This document shows, one piece after another, positions 48,428-58,894 of a stretch of DNA of 64,000 nt. A model generated the notes under the pieces. The model was not told the origin of the DNA, did not search any database, and saw nothing but the letters and a program-made list of their open reading frames with translations. The position numbers and the translations under genes were made by a program. Source of the stretch: Asterias rubens (Eukaryota > Echinodermata > Asteroidea > Forcipulatida > Asteriidae). Position 1 is the stretch's first letter; the number at the start of each line of letters is the position of its first letter. Location: NCBI RefSeq assembly GCF_902459465.1, contig NC_047078.1, forward strand, positions 8,828,333 to 8,892,332. The letters are read 5' to 3'.

Positions 48428-51400
48428 CTAGGGTAAAAAAAACACAACAAATTTTCATTCAATCTGGAACATCAATTAAGAGTTGGTTGAAAATGACACA
48501 AACATAAATATTATTCCCAATCTGACTATGCCTTAAGCTGAAGTGGACTCGCAAGAGAGTTTATGATTTTTAACTGAGACTGAGAGTTCATTATACAATT
48601 GTTGCACACTGTGACGGAATCCATGGTGTTTTGTACCCCCGATTGGGAAAGCGGCACCGAGTCAAAGCAAGCCGAGGGTGTCATTTGCCCCTGAGGGTGA
48701 AACATTGTGAGAAACGGCTCCCTCTGAAGTGACGTAGTTTTGGAGAAAGAAGTAATTTTCCACGAATTTGATTTGGAGACCTCAAGTTTAGAACTTGAGG
48801 TCTCCAAATCAAGCATCTGAAAGCACACAACTTCGTATGACAAGGTTGTTTTTTTCTTTCATAGTTATCACGCAACTCCGACGGCCGATCGAGCTCAAAT
48901 TTTCACAGGTTTGTTATTTTATGCATGTTTAGATACACATACTGAGAAGACTGGTCTTTGGCAATTACCAATAGTGTACACTGTCTTTAACTGATTCGGG
49001 CCATCGACCGAACCAAACTACCACCAGGAGCACATTGCCACCTACTCCTGGGGCTGAAACAGGGTTACCCCCTTCACAGTCTGTAAGGGTGTAGAATTTG
49101 GGCATGGATATCATCCACTAGGAGCCTGGCTGGTATAGCAGAAAGCACTACCTCCCCAACTTGTTCTAAGCAATTATAATTAAGTGCCTTGCTAAAGGGC
49201 ACAAGTATCATGACAGAGATTCAAACCTACACTCTGCTGCTGACGAACACCAGAGCTTGGGTCTGGTGAACTAGACCGCTTGGTCAGGGCACGCCACTAA
49301 TAGATAAATATACGTACCTCCAAGTGAAGTTGAGATCTGGATTGTGATGTCTGTCTTCACTGAGAAACACGTAGTCATTCCCATGTTCCATCTGCAAGTC
49401 ATACTGGTGCATGTTGAGTGCACTAGAAGCATTGTGTCCTGCCCTGAAGAGTTTTATCAACTTCTTTCGCACCCCTTTGGAGACGTCTCTGTGTCGCAGC
49501 ACATCGGCAGCCTTCAGTGGGTGGTTGTGCTCATACTTAAGGGTCACTCTCGCTGGCCAAGTTGGAAGATGCTGATCCTCAGATCTGAAATCAAGACATT
49601 GAGTGAATTGTGAATGGCCTATGATGACAATCTTATAGTAGAAATAAAAAGCTATATTTTTATTTCAGGAGAGCAAAGTTTACACGGGGTGTTGTGGCCG
49701 AGCGGATAGGAGCATCGAACCCAAGCTCCGGTGTTTCTATTCAGCAGAGTGTGGGTTCGAGTTCCGGTCATGACACTTTGTATTAAAGCGCAACACTTAT
49801 CCATTATTGAAGCTTCCTTCAGTTGAGACATAAAGCCGTACATTTGGTCCTGTGTCTTAAGTAATGCCATTAAAGTGTATATGACTTGTTGTAGGACAAC
49901 AAACACAGTGTCTACAAATTTACACTAAACTTACACAGTTTGAAGATAATGATAGTAGAAAGCTTCTCTGAAAATATTACTTGCTGAAGTGCTGTAGTTT
50001 TTGCAAAATGAGTAAAACAATGTCATGAAATTAATTTTTGTCTCAGTGACCATGAGATGAAAATAATTTCAGCATGTAAAAAACGTATTTTCATGACAAT
50101 GTTGTACTCATTTCTCAAAAACTACAGCACCTTAGCAACTAATATTTTAAGGTACGCTTTCTACTATCATTATCTTCAAACTGTAAGTTTAATGTAAATC
50201 TGTGGACATGGTGTTTTGTGTTACAAAACGAACCCAAAACCTTTAAACAACCGAGTACCCTAATCAGAAAACAGTTCGCAGTCTTTCCCGGATTGTATTG
50301 CAAACTTGGGTGCAAATTTTTTTAATGGCTTCTGAATGGTACCTCCAATGAAGATATTGACATATTAGGGAGGCCGCAAACTTAAGGATACATAATTCAG
50401 CAAGCTTCCCGGCCTCCGGTTCATGTGGCCCCACATGGTTTCCCATTGAGAACAAACATGATCATCTGCTTTATTTTTGTGTGTTGTGGCACGGTAATGA
50501 TAGTATAAAAAAATATAAAAAAATATAAAAAATGAAGAAATTTGCATCAGAGAAAAAGAATATTCATTTTGGTTATCACCCATTTACACTGATGTGTGTT
50601 AGCACTGTATCTAGAATTGCAAAGGTTGTGGGTTGGAATTCCACCCGAGGAATAAATGCCTGAGATTTTTTTTCACAAGACTTGGGTAAGAACTGAGTTA
50701 ACAATGCAAACACACATAGTATATGGGGGACAAACCCCAACATAAAAATAGATTAAGAGACTAACACAAATTTACAGGAAATATCTCTGACAATCATACC
50801 TCATCACTCTGTCCGTTCCATCGAGGCGTTTGAACTCTGTCTTCCTGACGATTAGAACGAGTATGGCTGGGCAGTTGGTGTTCTTGGAGCTCTTCCTCTT
50901 GTTAGCTGACGTCGTCCTTGGGCATGTCATGTGTTGACATCTCCTCTCCAGCTGTTTTGAGAAATTGAAATAATGTTTATTGAAAATATGATCTAAGAAA
51001 CATAAGTATATTTTGTTGTTTGTTAGTGGTGTGCTATGGCAGAGTGAATAGAAACACTTGACTCAAGTCTCAATCTGATCAGTGTGGGTTCAAGTACCGG
51101 AAACGACACTTGTGTCCTTTAAAAGCAAGACACCTGTCCATTGCTGCTTCTTCCTTTGAACGGGGCGTAAAGCCGTTGGTCCAGTGTGTTGTGTAATCCA
51201 CACTAAAAAGAACCCTGCAGCCGATTTCACGAAATGCTAGGATTAATCCTAACTCGAGTTAGGACGAGTAAACCATCCTAACTTAGGATGGGTTCAATCA
51301 GAATGCGTCCTACGTATTTGGATACGGAACTGACCCAGTCTTAAGTCCTAAGATTAATCCTAAGTTAGGAAGAGTTTGGTGAAATCGACGGCAGGGCACT

Positions 51401-53683
51401 TATCCTAAAGAGAAGGGGTTCACTTTGATGTTCCTGGTTTGTTTGGTTGCATACATGTATTGTGCAACATTAGCTTATAAGAGATGTTAAATAGAGATGT
51501 TCTATACCAACATTACCTTGTAAGCCACTTCATAATGAGCTATGTAAAGAAATAAGACTAATACATGTACTTCAAAATGTAGCTCCACATCTTGCAAAAT
51601 AAATACTGTAGCGCTTAGAAACATAACATGGTAATGTAAAGTATGTTAAAGAAACTGGACACTGTTGGTATCTGCCAAAGACCAGTCTTCTCACTTGGTG
51701 TATCTCAACATATACGCATAAAATAACAAACCTGTGAAAATTTGAGCTCAATTGGTCGTTGAAGTTAATAGTGAAAGGAAAAAAAAAACCTTGTCACACG
51801 AAGTTGTGGGTTGTGTGCTTTCAGATGCTTGATTTCGAGACCTCAAAATCTAATTCTGAGGTGTCCAAAACCAAATTCATGGAAAATTACTTCTTTCTCG
51901 AAAACTAGATTACTTCAGAGGGAAACGTTTCTCACAAGGTTTTACATGTACTATCAACAGCTCCCCATTACTCGATGCCAAGTAAAGTTTTATGCTAATA
52001 ATTAATTTGAGTGATTACCAATAGTGTCCACTGCCTTCATAGGGAAGGTACATGTTTGGTAATTACTCAAAACAAATATTAACTTTAAAACTGACTTAAT
52101 AACAAGCATTGGAGAGCTGTTGATAGTATAAAACATTGTGGGAAACGACTCCCTCTGAAGTAACGTAGTTTTTTAGAAAGAGGTAATTTCTCACTAAAAT
52201 AATAAAATACTTCTAGCTAGAAGTCTTTTATTCCTATCTGAAAGTACACAAATTCGTCCAACAATATTTTTGTGTTCGTTTTTTTTTCATAATTTTCTCG
52301 CAATTTCGATGACCGATTGAGCCCAAATTTTCACAGGCTTGTTATGTTATGCTTATGATGGGATACACCAAGTGAGAAAACTGGTCTTTGACAATTACCA
52401 AGCGTGTATCTTCCCTTTAACAATTATTATCATTACTAAGAATCAGAAAATGAGCATGAGCATCTCTTACACGGCAGAGTGTCCTTCTTCCACGATTTGG
52501 ATAGGTCCTCGATATCCTCCAAGTAGCGAGAGTTTTGTCTTGATACTTTTTTATCCAATCTTTCGCTGACAATTCATCTGTGACGTTTATTCTAAATTCA
52601 ACTCTTGGGCAGTTTGTTTGGATCGATTGCCTGCAACATATGTAGCTAAAACCTTGAGGTAATGTCTCCTGCAAAGAAAAGGCCACAAAAAGAAAAGCTA
52701 TAAACAATTACATCGTTTTAGACTTTTACAAATTGACTACTAGGCCAATTGCTATGACTAGTGTAAAAGGGTATTGGTAAACTTTTCATTTAGTCTCAAG
52801 ACATTTTTATACTAAAGCCTAGACATTGTGCGTAACTTGAATGTAAGTCAGTACTGCTAATACCTTACCAACGTCTTCGTTTTTTACAAATATGAATGCA
52901 CGTATTTAGTGTACAAGACTATGATCCGGTATACAACCATCAGGACAATGGAAAGTTGGTTTTTCGTAACTAATTGTAAACATGAGTGTGCTTTCATGAT
53001 TTCTACACTACTACGCAGCCATATTTACTTCCATGGGACGGGATTCGATTGGTAGACCTATGTAATGTCTGGTATGTCAGAAAAGTTTCCGTATGGCGCC
53101 ACCACTTTTTCATTCGATATGAAATAATTTAGTATCTAATTTACCTCAATGAGATATCCCTTTTTGTAAAAAAGGTGGTGGCGCCATACGGAAAGTTATC
53201 CGGTATGCCTTCAATTTCATACACGTTTTAAAAATGTTATCCTAGATTCCTAAACAAGAAACATTTTATAAATTATATTTTGTTTAAAGACAGCGGGCAA
53301 ACTTCCGCCACTTCCCAAAACCTGCCTCCCTCCGCAGCCCAAACAACCACCAAAATAAGGAGAAAGTCATGGCTAAACAGGCTAAGCTATTCCCAGTATT
53401 ATTACAAGAACTAGAAGGGGGCATTATTATACAAACACTGTACTGGCTACTGTTGCCACTGTGACTGTTATAGTGTTAACATTAGTTTAGTAAAAATAGT
53501 CGGTAAGTAATTGGACTTTGGATTGAGCTCATTAGCTTTGATTACCTGTAATGACTTGAGGCTTCCTTCTTGGCTACTTGAAGGGCAACATTCACACCAA
53601 TTAATATCAGCGATATCAACTTCAGAAATCTCATCTGAGTCATCTAAAACGTCGGAAATTTCGTCCATTTTCAACAGTTCCAT
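46804..53683 (-). CDS. Intron-containing MULE-transposase-like protein with SWIM zinc finger, 792 aa
   Basis: Five exons join in frame: 53683-53546, 52668-52471, 50951-50800, 49584-49318 and 48427-46804. All introns are GT-AG, with phases 0, 0, 2 and 2, and the joined length is exactly 793 codons with the stop. Residues 1-46 are acidic. Residues about 90-185 form a WRKY/GCM1-type zinc domain as in FAR1/MULE proteins (GRRTLCR, C117 or C122, NCPA with C139, and YEHNHP with H182 and H184). Residues about 350-545 match a MULE RNase-H-like transposase core: D355 in FMDAS, D424 in FFTDD and E541 in NYCES, so all three acidic positions remain. The usual LCxxH is LCIYQ. A SWIM finger follows at C639, C641, C650 and H652, then a basic patch RRKRHRE near 693. 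The start is the ATG at 53683; translation from an earlier GTG is unlikely. It could be a domesticated transposase (architecture like ZSWIM proteins) or an intron-bearing Mutator-like element. No terminal repeats were found. Confidence 0.85.
48699..48990. mobile_element. TTAA MITE family A, 5'-truncated copy with 19-bp hairpin
   Basis: The right end AATAGTGTACACTGTCTTTAA matches the ends of the copies at 51646 and 54672. Internally GATTTGGAGACCTCAAGTT and AACTTGAGGTCTCCAAATC form a perfect 19-bp stem with a 3-base loop (about 48766-48806). The left terminal repeat is missing. Confidence 0.65.
49182..49300 (-). mobile_element. tRNA-derived SINE (tRNA-Ser/Leu-like head), minus
   Basis: On the minus strand the sequence has a tRNA-like head (GACCAAGCGGTCTAG as A-box region, GTAGGTTTGAATCTC as B-box), followed by GCCCTTTAGCAAGGCAC. 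It shares CAAGCTCTGGTGTTC with the copies at 49684, 59033 and 59418. Confidence 0.6.
49684..49890 (+). mobile_element. tRNA-derived SINE (tRNA-Ser/Leu-like head), plus
   Basis: A-box TGGCCGAGCGG and B-box GGGTTCGAGTTCC are well kept. The anticodon-side phrase CAAGCTCCGGTGTTTCT and a body with TTATCCATTATTGAAGC and AAAGCCG follow. The acceptor stem pairs poorly, so it is not a functional tRNA gene. It lies in intron 3 of the MULE/SWIM gene. Confidence 0.65.
49890..50246. mobile_element. TTAA MITE family B: long inverted repeat
   Basis: The left arm (TTTGAAGATAATGATAGTAG, GAAAGCTT, CTGTAGTTTTTG) and right arm (CAAAAACTACAG, CTACTATCATTATCTTCAAA) pair over more than 100 bp. The centre contains a second inverted pair (CATGAAATTAATTTT/AAAACGTATTTTCATG). 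The right flank is CCTTTAA. The family recurs at 55461-56255. Confidence 0.75.
50578..50680. mobile_element. SINE-like fragment with TGTGTGTTAGCACTGTAT
   Basis: It shares TGATGTGTGTTAGCACTGTA and a B-box-like GGTTGTGGGTTGGAATTCCACC with the element at 17455-17720 (there inverted relative to this one). The middle is deleted compared with that copy. Confidence 0.45.
51027..51213 (+). mobile_element. tRNA-derived SINE, plus, diverged
   Basis: It has a degenerate A-box (TGGCAGAGTGAATAG) and B-box (GGGTTCAAGTACC), then the family body (CCTGTCCATTGCTGCTTC, GTAAAGCCGTTGG). It lies in intron 2 of the MULE/SWIM gene and is directly followed by a palindromic MITE. Confidence 0.55.
51214..51395. mobile_element. 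Palindromic MITE (TTTCACAAAGAGTTAGGAC family), copy 2
   Basis: The ends CCGATTTCACGAAATGC and GTTTGGTGAAATCG form inverted ends with CCCTGC/GCAGGG just outside. The interior is built from AGGATTAATCCTAA and TAACTTAGGATGG words. Related to 42399-42533. Confidence 0.65.
51646..52038. mobile_element. TTAA MITE family A, inverted orientation
   Basis: The left end TTAAAGAAACTGGACACTGT and right end ACCAATAGTGTCCACTGCC are inverted relatives. The interior includes GAGCTCAATTGGTCG and a hairpin-like GATTTCGAGACCTC...GAGGTGTCC segment also seen in the other family-A copies. Confidence 0.7.
52040..52420. mobile_element. TTAA MITE family C
   Basis: The left end AGGGAAGGTACATGTTTGG and the right end CCAAGCGTGTATCTTCCCTT, followed by TTAA, are inverted relatives. 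The body is related to family A (CATTGTGGGAAACGACTCC) but the termini differ. It abuts the family-A element on its left. Confidence 0.7.
52721..53545. other. Intron 1 of the MULE/SWIM gene
   Basis: The intron itself is 52669-53545. It contains the GGCGCC MITE at 53079-53199; otherwise AT-rich with no exon seen. Confidence 0.6.
53079..53199. mobile_element. 121-bp MITE with TTTCCGTATGGCGCCACCA ends
   Basis: AAGTTTCCGTATGGCGCCAC at the left and GTGGCGCCATACGGAAAGTT at the right are near-perfect inverted repeats of about 28 bp around an AT-rich centre. Non-coding. It sits inside intron 1 of the MULE/SWIM gene. Confidence 0.8.
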
Positions 53684-54436
53684 CCACAACGATTGATCCA
53701 CAAAAACATAAATCTGATAAGTAAACACCGCCCTCTCGCGCCGTACTAGAGTTAAGAATGTTAGACTTGTTTCAGTTCAACACTGTTTTGTTAACATAAA
53801 AACAGGCCAAAGGCGCGGGGCGTATGAACCGGGGATTTCTCATTTATTTTAGCCATGCAAATATACAAATTATATGTAGGCGGTATTGCTTAGTCGATAT
53901 TCAGATGGACCGGTGTCCAGGGAATTCTGTAAGGGAGTTGCGGCCCCCCATGGGAGGTTAAACACTGCTCCCTGGAGGAGGAAGAGGTTTGTACACAGTT
54001 GGGGGGAGGGGGGGGGGGGGTAGATCTCCTACCACACCGGTGCATTCTTTGTGTCTCAAATACAGGAGATGGATAAATCAAATTAAACTGATCACAAAAT
54101 TAATACTTAACACCGGCTCAGCAGGTGGTACTCTCATTTGTTATTAGGCCATCATATCAGAACCGATGCCGTCTGAAATGTGATGGCTATGGAGCAGTCA
54201 AAATCATTGGGGTGATGACGTTAATTGTACTATATTGAGAAAACAATCAATAGATCCCTTTTAAAGGGAAACTCTTTTTAAAAAAAATATGCCTGACCCC
54301 AGCAGAGTATTTCTCGAAGGAGAACTAGGGAAACGGTGTGCACACTTGTGTACCGCGCCGTGCCCAACTCTCAGCCAATGAAAGATCTTCTAATGGCTTC
54401 CTTGACCGCTCTGAGGGCGCTGTTTGAGCATATAAT
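53684..54436. other. 5' flank of the MULE/SWIM gene
   Basis: Just upstream (minus orientation) of the start codon is a small GC patch (CTCTCGCGCCG near 53734). 54000-54020 is a poly-G run. No other gene is supported. Confidence 0.4.
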
Positions 54437-54587
54437 GGGTGCGTTTGTTTAGCTTCCCTGGGTCTACCCCGGTGTGTGGCGGTTTTTATTCCCAGGACGA
54501 ACGTGTGCAGATAATTACCCACGTTCGTCCTGGAAAAAAACCCGCCACACACCAGGGTCGACCCAGGGAAGCTAAACGAACGCACCC
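54437..54587. mobile_element. 151-bp near-perfect hairpin element
   Basis: GGGTGCGTTTGTTTAGCTTC at the left and GAAGCTAAACGAACGCACCC at the right begin arms of about 68 bp. These continue CCTGGGTC, GTGTGTGGCGG and CCAGGACGAACGTG with few mismatches around a loop of about 15 bases. It could fold as a long hairpin RNA if transcribed. It is MITE-like; no target duplication is certain. Confidence 0.75.
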
Positions 54588-54671
54588 AATGCTATTGCAA
54601 AGTAGGGGTCTGATGCGTTTTTGTTGTTAAAACTACGATTACGGCAAGAGTTTTGCGTTATCGTGCGATAA

Positions 54672-55044
54672 TAAAGGCAGTGGACACTACTGGTATTAAT
54701 CAAAATAGTCATTAGCATAAAAACCTCACTTGGTGATGAGTAATGGGGAGAGGTTGTAGTATAAAACATTGTGAGAAACGGCTCCTTCTGAAGTGGAGTA
54801 CTTTTCGAGAAAGAAGTAATTTTACACGAATTCGATTTCAAGAAAGACCTCAGATTTAGAACTTGAGGTCTCGAAATCAAGCATCTAAAAGCACACAACT
54901 GTTTTTTCTTTCATTATCATCTCGCAACTTCGATTACCAATTGAGCTCAAATTTTCACAAGTTTGTTATTTTATGCATATTATGTTGAGATACAGCAAGT
55001 GAGAAGACCGGTCTTTGACAACTACAAATAGTGTCCACTGTCTT
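54672..55044. mobile_element. TTAA MITE family A, near full length
   Basis: The left end TAAAGGCAGTGGACACTAC and right end AATAGTGTCCACTGTCTT are inverted. The interior has GAGAAACGGCTCCTTCTGAA and the partial hairpin GAAAGACCTCAG...TTGAGGTCTCGAAATC. Confidence 0.72.
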
Positions 55045-55460
55045 CAAGTATACGTATTTAGCAACACCCTTGTTAGCAACACTCTTAGTAACAGTTGGAT
55101 ACGACCTAATTAAAAACTCAACCTAATCCAACTGCTCTCTGCTGATTTGCCTGCTGATGTTATTGTTATTGAGAAGAAAGAAGAAAGAAAAAAAAACTTG
55201 TGTTACTTTTTTATTTTTCAGTTGCATTAAAATGCATGTCGAGTCAGTCACAACTAACTTAAATTTTCAAATCTTGATATGTGAACCAAGGATATGTGAA
55301 CTGAACTGAACTTCATTTATTTATTTTTTACTATTTTTTTTATTTCCTTTTTTTTTTTAAATTAGTGCTTAAATTGGCAATGATTTATGAACTTTTTTGC
55401 CTGACCAGGCCATGTGAACTGAACTTTTTTGTTTTTTTTAACTGAACTTTTCAAGCCTGG
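55045..55460. other. AT-rich low-complexity stretch
   Basis: T-rich low-complexity sequence with repeated TGAACTGAACTT phrases (near 55300-55325, 55415 and 55440). No gene seen. Confidence 0.45.
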
Positions 55461-56255
55461 TTAAAGGATTCTGGTACTTTTTCAAAATGTCCATGGATTT
55501 ACATTAAACTTACAGGGTTTGAAGATATATGATAGTGGAAAGCTTCCCTTCAAATATTATTATCTAAGGTTGTGTAGTTTTTGAGAAATGAGTAAAACAA
55601 GTCACACAATAGTTTTGGTCTCATGAGACCAAAACTATTTTAGCATGTAAAATCCCCTTAAAGCCATTGGACCCTTTCGGTACAGGGAAAAAAAAAAAGT
55701 TCACAGATTTACAAATAATTTACAGGGTTTACAGAAGGTAATGGTGAAAGACTTCTCTTGAAATATTAGTCCATGAAATGCTTTACTTTTTGAGAAAACG
55801 GTAAAACAATATAAATTCTCGTTAACGAGAATTACGGATTTGTTATAAACACATGTCATGACACGGTGAAACGCGCGAAAACAGGAGTGGGTTTTCCCGT
55901 TATTTTCTCCCGACTCCGATATCCGATTGAGCCTAAATTTCCACAGGATTGTTATTTTATATATAAGTTGTGATACACGAAGTGTGGGACTTGGACAATA
56001 CTGTTTACCGAAAGTGTATAATGGCTTTAACCAGTTATAAATGATATTTTACCAAAACCATAGCATTTCTGGTTTATACGTTTTTACATGCTAAAACTGA
56101 GACGAAAATTATTAGTTTTACTCATTTCTCAAAAACTACAGCACCTCAGTAAGTAAAATTTCAAGGGAAGCTTTCTACTATCATTATCTTAGATCTGTGT
56201 AAATTTAATGTAAATCTGTTGACATTGTTAGGAAAAAGTGCATATATCCCTTTAA
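55461..56255. mobile_element. TTAA MITE family B, interrupted by a nested MITE
   Basis: The outer ends are TTAAAGGATTCTGG and ATATATCCCTTTAA. The arms (GGGTTTGAAGATATATGATA / CTATCATTATCTTAGATC, and GTGTAGTTTTTGAGAAATGA / TCATTTCTCAAAAACTACAG) match family B at 49890-50246. The element is split at 55668-56040 by another MITE. Confidence 0.75.
55668..56040. mobile_element. TTAA MITE nested inside the family-B element
   Basis: It starts TTAAAGCCATTGGACCCTTT and ends AAAGTGTATAATGGCTTTAA. The termini are inverted and both edges carry TTAA, consistent with a TTAA target as used by piggyBac-type transposases. It contains the perfect palindrome ATTCTCGTTAACGAGAAT. The insertion order is clear: family B first, this one second. 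Confidence 0.78.
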
Positions 56256-56496
56256 ACTGAACATTTATTTTTTACTATTTTGGTTAATTTCCTTTTTTAA
56301 ATGAGTCCTTATGAGTGGGTGATCTTGTTCTCCACCTCCTCCCTGATGTTGTCACTATCACTAATATCGCTGCAATCACTGTTGCCTCTAGCTGGATGGG
56401 GCCCCATCCAGTGGCTGTTGTAAAATGATATTTCCTGTGGTACCTTGATTTACCGCACAAAATACCACAGGAATATTAAATACCACAGGAACTTAT

Positions 56497-57040
56497 GTGG
56501 TAATGTCTATACAGGCTGGCAAGCAAGGTGTGGGTACAAGTCCTGGTCATGGCATTTCGTTGACCCAGAATCCAGGTGGGTACAAGCTGGGTCCTTTTCA
56601 GTGATTTGTTTTTATTGTTGTTTGTTTGTATAATGTTTAATTTATTGCTCTTTGTAAACGCTGTGATATGGTTTTACCATGAATAGCGTACCTAAATGCT
56701 TAATAATAATAAATAATAATAATAAATAATAATGATCAAATGTTTTGACCCGGGTTCTGGGTCAAAATGATTTGACCCGGATTCCGGGTCAATGAAATGT
56801 AATGACCAGATTCTGGGTCAAAGTGTTTTGACCATGAGACCGGGTTAAGTAAAATGACCCGGAATCCGGGTCATTTGAATTGACCCGGAATCCGGGTCAT
56901 TTGAATTGACCTGGAATCCGGGTCAAAACATTTTGACCCGAAATCCGGGTCAAAAAATTGAACAATCAAAAGGACCCGCCATGTACCCACCTGGATTCCG
57001 GGTCAACGAAATGTCATGACCAGGACTTGTACCCACACAT
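56497..57040. mobile_element. GGGTCA-palindrome element, copy 1
   Basis: A tRNA-like arm (AAGGTGTGGGTACAAGTCC, then GGTGGGTACAAGCTGGGTCC) is followed by a retroposon-like tail with (AATAAT)n (56650-56740). About 8 imperfect copies of GACCCGGAATCCGGGTC come next (56747-56950), then the inverted arm (GGACCCGCCATGTACCCACC, GACCAGGACTTGTACCCACAC). The copy is more diverged than the one at 59408-59937. Confidence 0.75.
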
Positions 57041-58487
57041 ATTATTATTGTTACATGGAACCTTTTGAGCATCAGGTGCAAATCTGTCAAAGAGTGATGA
57101 GCACGCGAGTGTGAAGCCTTTACGGCATTCTAGATGCTCTGTGGTACAATCTTAGGCCATTTAGAGACCCAATGCCAAAGAATCAGAACAATAAGCCTTC
57201 AAAACATGAGCAGTAGAATTTAGGCCCAGTTTTGGATTTTAGAATACTTGAACTTTCATTATTAACAAAATAAAAAAGATGGGTATAAAAATGTGTAGTG
57301 GATTGTTGCAATGTTGTACGCAAGGTTTGCGGGAAAAGAAAACAATGAACTCAGAAACGTTTCAATTGAATGTGGTGTCAAATGGAACAGAGTTAATAAC
57401 AGCCTTGCGTGCGGCGTTACCTGGGTATACCTGGGTATACCAATATCACTCACACTAGCCACAGAGGCCGTAGAACGGCAATGACAGACAGAGACAGCGT
57501 GTTACCGTAAAGTAAACATACAGTAACTACAAGAAAACTAAAAAGTATGGAGATGACACGAACTTACGTGCTCTTATACGACACACGGGTTAACAAAACT
57601 GGGGAACATTGTGGTAATGGCAACGGATTGATGGCAACTTGACGGGACACAGCCTTTTGGGCACAGGGTTTGGCCTTTTTACATATAGTGCAAAACCTGA
57701 CTATCATGATAATGGGGGTCAAAAGACAGGGGGAACATTTGGTATTGTATCCCCCACCCTTCGAAAATGGGGTGGGGGTACACGTCCCTTCCACTCTTTC
57801 AAGGGGGAGGTGCAAATCTGTCAACGATGGAGTATGCGTGTGAGAAGCATTTCAGCGCTGGGTGCAGGCCAGATTAAGGGCCCAGGAAATTTTGCATTTT
57901 TTTTAGCTGCTCTGTGATGCAATCTTACTGCATGGTAATGACCGGATGACGTCACCGGGCATTTCAGCATCCTGTCGTTGTGGGTGTTGGTCTCCCGTGC
58001 TTCATATACTGCCGCTGCAAATAATATCCAAGACCTTTTTTTTATGGTATGAGTCCTTTTTCACCTGGCAACGCACAATCCTCTTTTGCTTTCTTCTATG
58101 AATTCATGCTTGATACTCGATTATGTTGTTGCATGCTTTTGAACAATACTGTTGTAGACGCTCTACTCTTTCATCATACGATTTACTTGTTGACACCGCC
58201 ATGACAGCTAAAATCTACTAAAATCTACCACTTTCGCTTGCTGTGCGCAGTCATGGAATGACGTAATACTGCTGTATTTGGTTTTCCGGAGCTTTTAGCA
58301 TGCCGGACATCGGAGACTGCGACATCGGGTTGTGGCTGGAAACTATTATTGGAACAACCCGAGGTCCAGTGACAGTATCCAACCAAGGCAGGGTGCTCAA
58401 CAAAGGTCATTTCAATATACCTACCAAGGTCATTGTTATGCACTTGTGGTAGTTGATAGTTCAATGTTGTTTATTTTTTGGTTGCAG
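57041..58487. other. Stretch without a well-supported gene
   Basis: 57076-57170 and 57806-57930 are diverged direct repeats (GTGCAAATCTGTCAA, GCTCTGTGRTGCAATCTTA) belonging to the family also seen inverted near 16530-16830. CRE-like words occur at 57947 (TGACGTCA) and 58259 (TGACGTAA). A plus-strand frame of 50 codons from an ATG at 58300 (MPDIGDCDIGLWLETI and onward) lies just before the exon at 58488 but cannot be spliced to it convincingly. Confidence 0.4.
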
Positions 58488-58575
58488 TGGATCTTGTCAG
58501 AATGATGGAGAATGTGAAGCTTTAGATGACACTGATGATGAAAACAAGGAGGACTTTGCGGAACATTCCCAGATG
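58488..58575 (+). CDS. Candidate internal exon (acidic), unknown gene
   Basis: A good acceptor (TTTTTTGGTTGCAG) and donor (CAGATG/GTAAGA) bracket 88 bp. One frame is open and reads GSCQNDGECEALDDTDDENK and onward, ending in phase 0. The next candidate exon (58895 or 60372) starts in phase 0, so the two join. I do not recognise the protein. No supported upstream exon. Confidence 0.4.
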
Positions 58576-58894
58576 GTAAGACAATCCAACATCAACTTTC
58601 CAGGTTTTGATTAAGAATAAGGTTAAATAATGTAATAATAACAATAACACTAGAGTCTTATAAAAGTTGCTCAAGGTGCTTCAACAAAGAGAGAAAAGAG
58701 AGAAGTGTTTGAAGTGAGTTGTGATTTTATGAGGCTGATTTGTGTAGCTCCTTTAAACTTCATTGTGAAACTTCTTTGTGAAACAAGCAACATTTAATAT
58801 GTTCATTTTTCTTAGCATAAATATTTACAAACAAAGTTTGTTCGAGACGTTCCTTGATTTTTTTACTGGACTTTTGTTTCTTTTTTTTCTGCAG

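Larger units (their letters stand above)
48428..49317. other. Intron 4 of the MULE/SWIM gene
   Basis: It contains a TTAA-type MITE (48699-48990) and a minus-strand SINE (49182-49300). No other exon was detected. Confidence 0.7.

Noticed and set aside
49684..49775. Functional tRNA-Ser/Leu gene
   Set aside because: A- and B-boxes are good, but the acceptor stem pairs poorly, the head continues into a SINE body, and several diverged copies are nearby.
58300..58452. 50-codon plus-strand frame (MPDIGDCDIG...) as the first exon of the gene with the 58488 exon
   Set aside because: The only phase-compatible join needs a 39-bp intron. The other donors give early stops.
58225..58464. 79-codon minus-strand frame opposite the 58.3-kb region
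   Set aside because: No splice sites, family similarity or start context; probably a chance frame.
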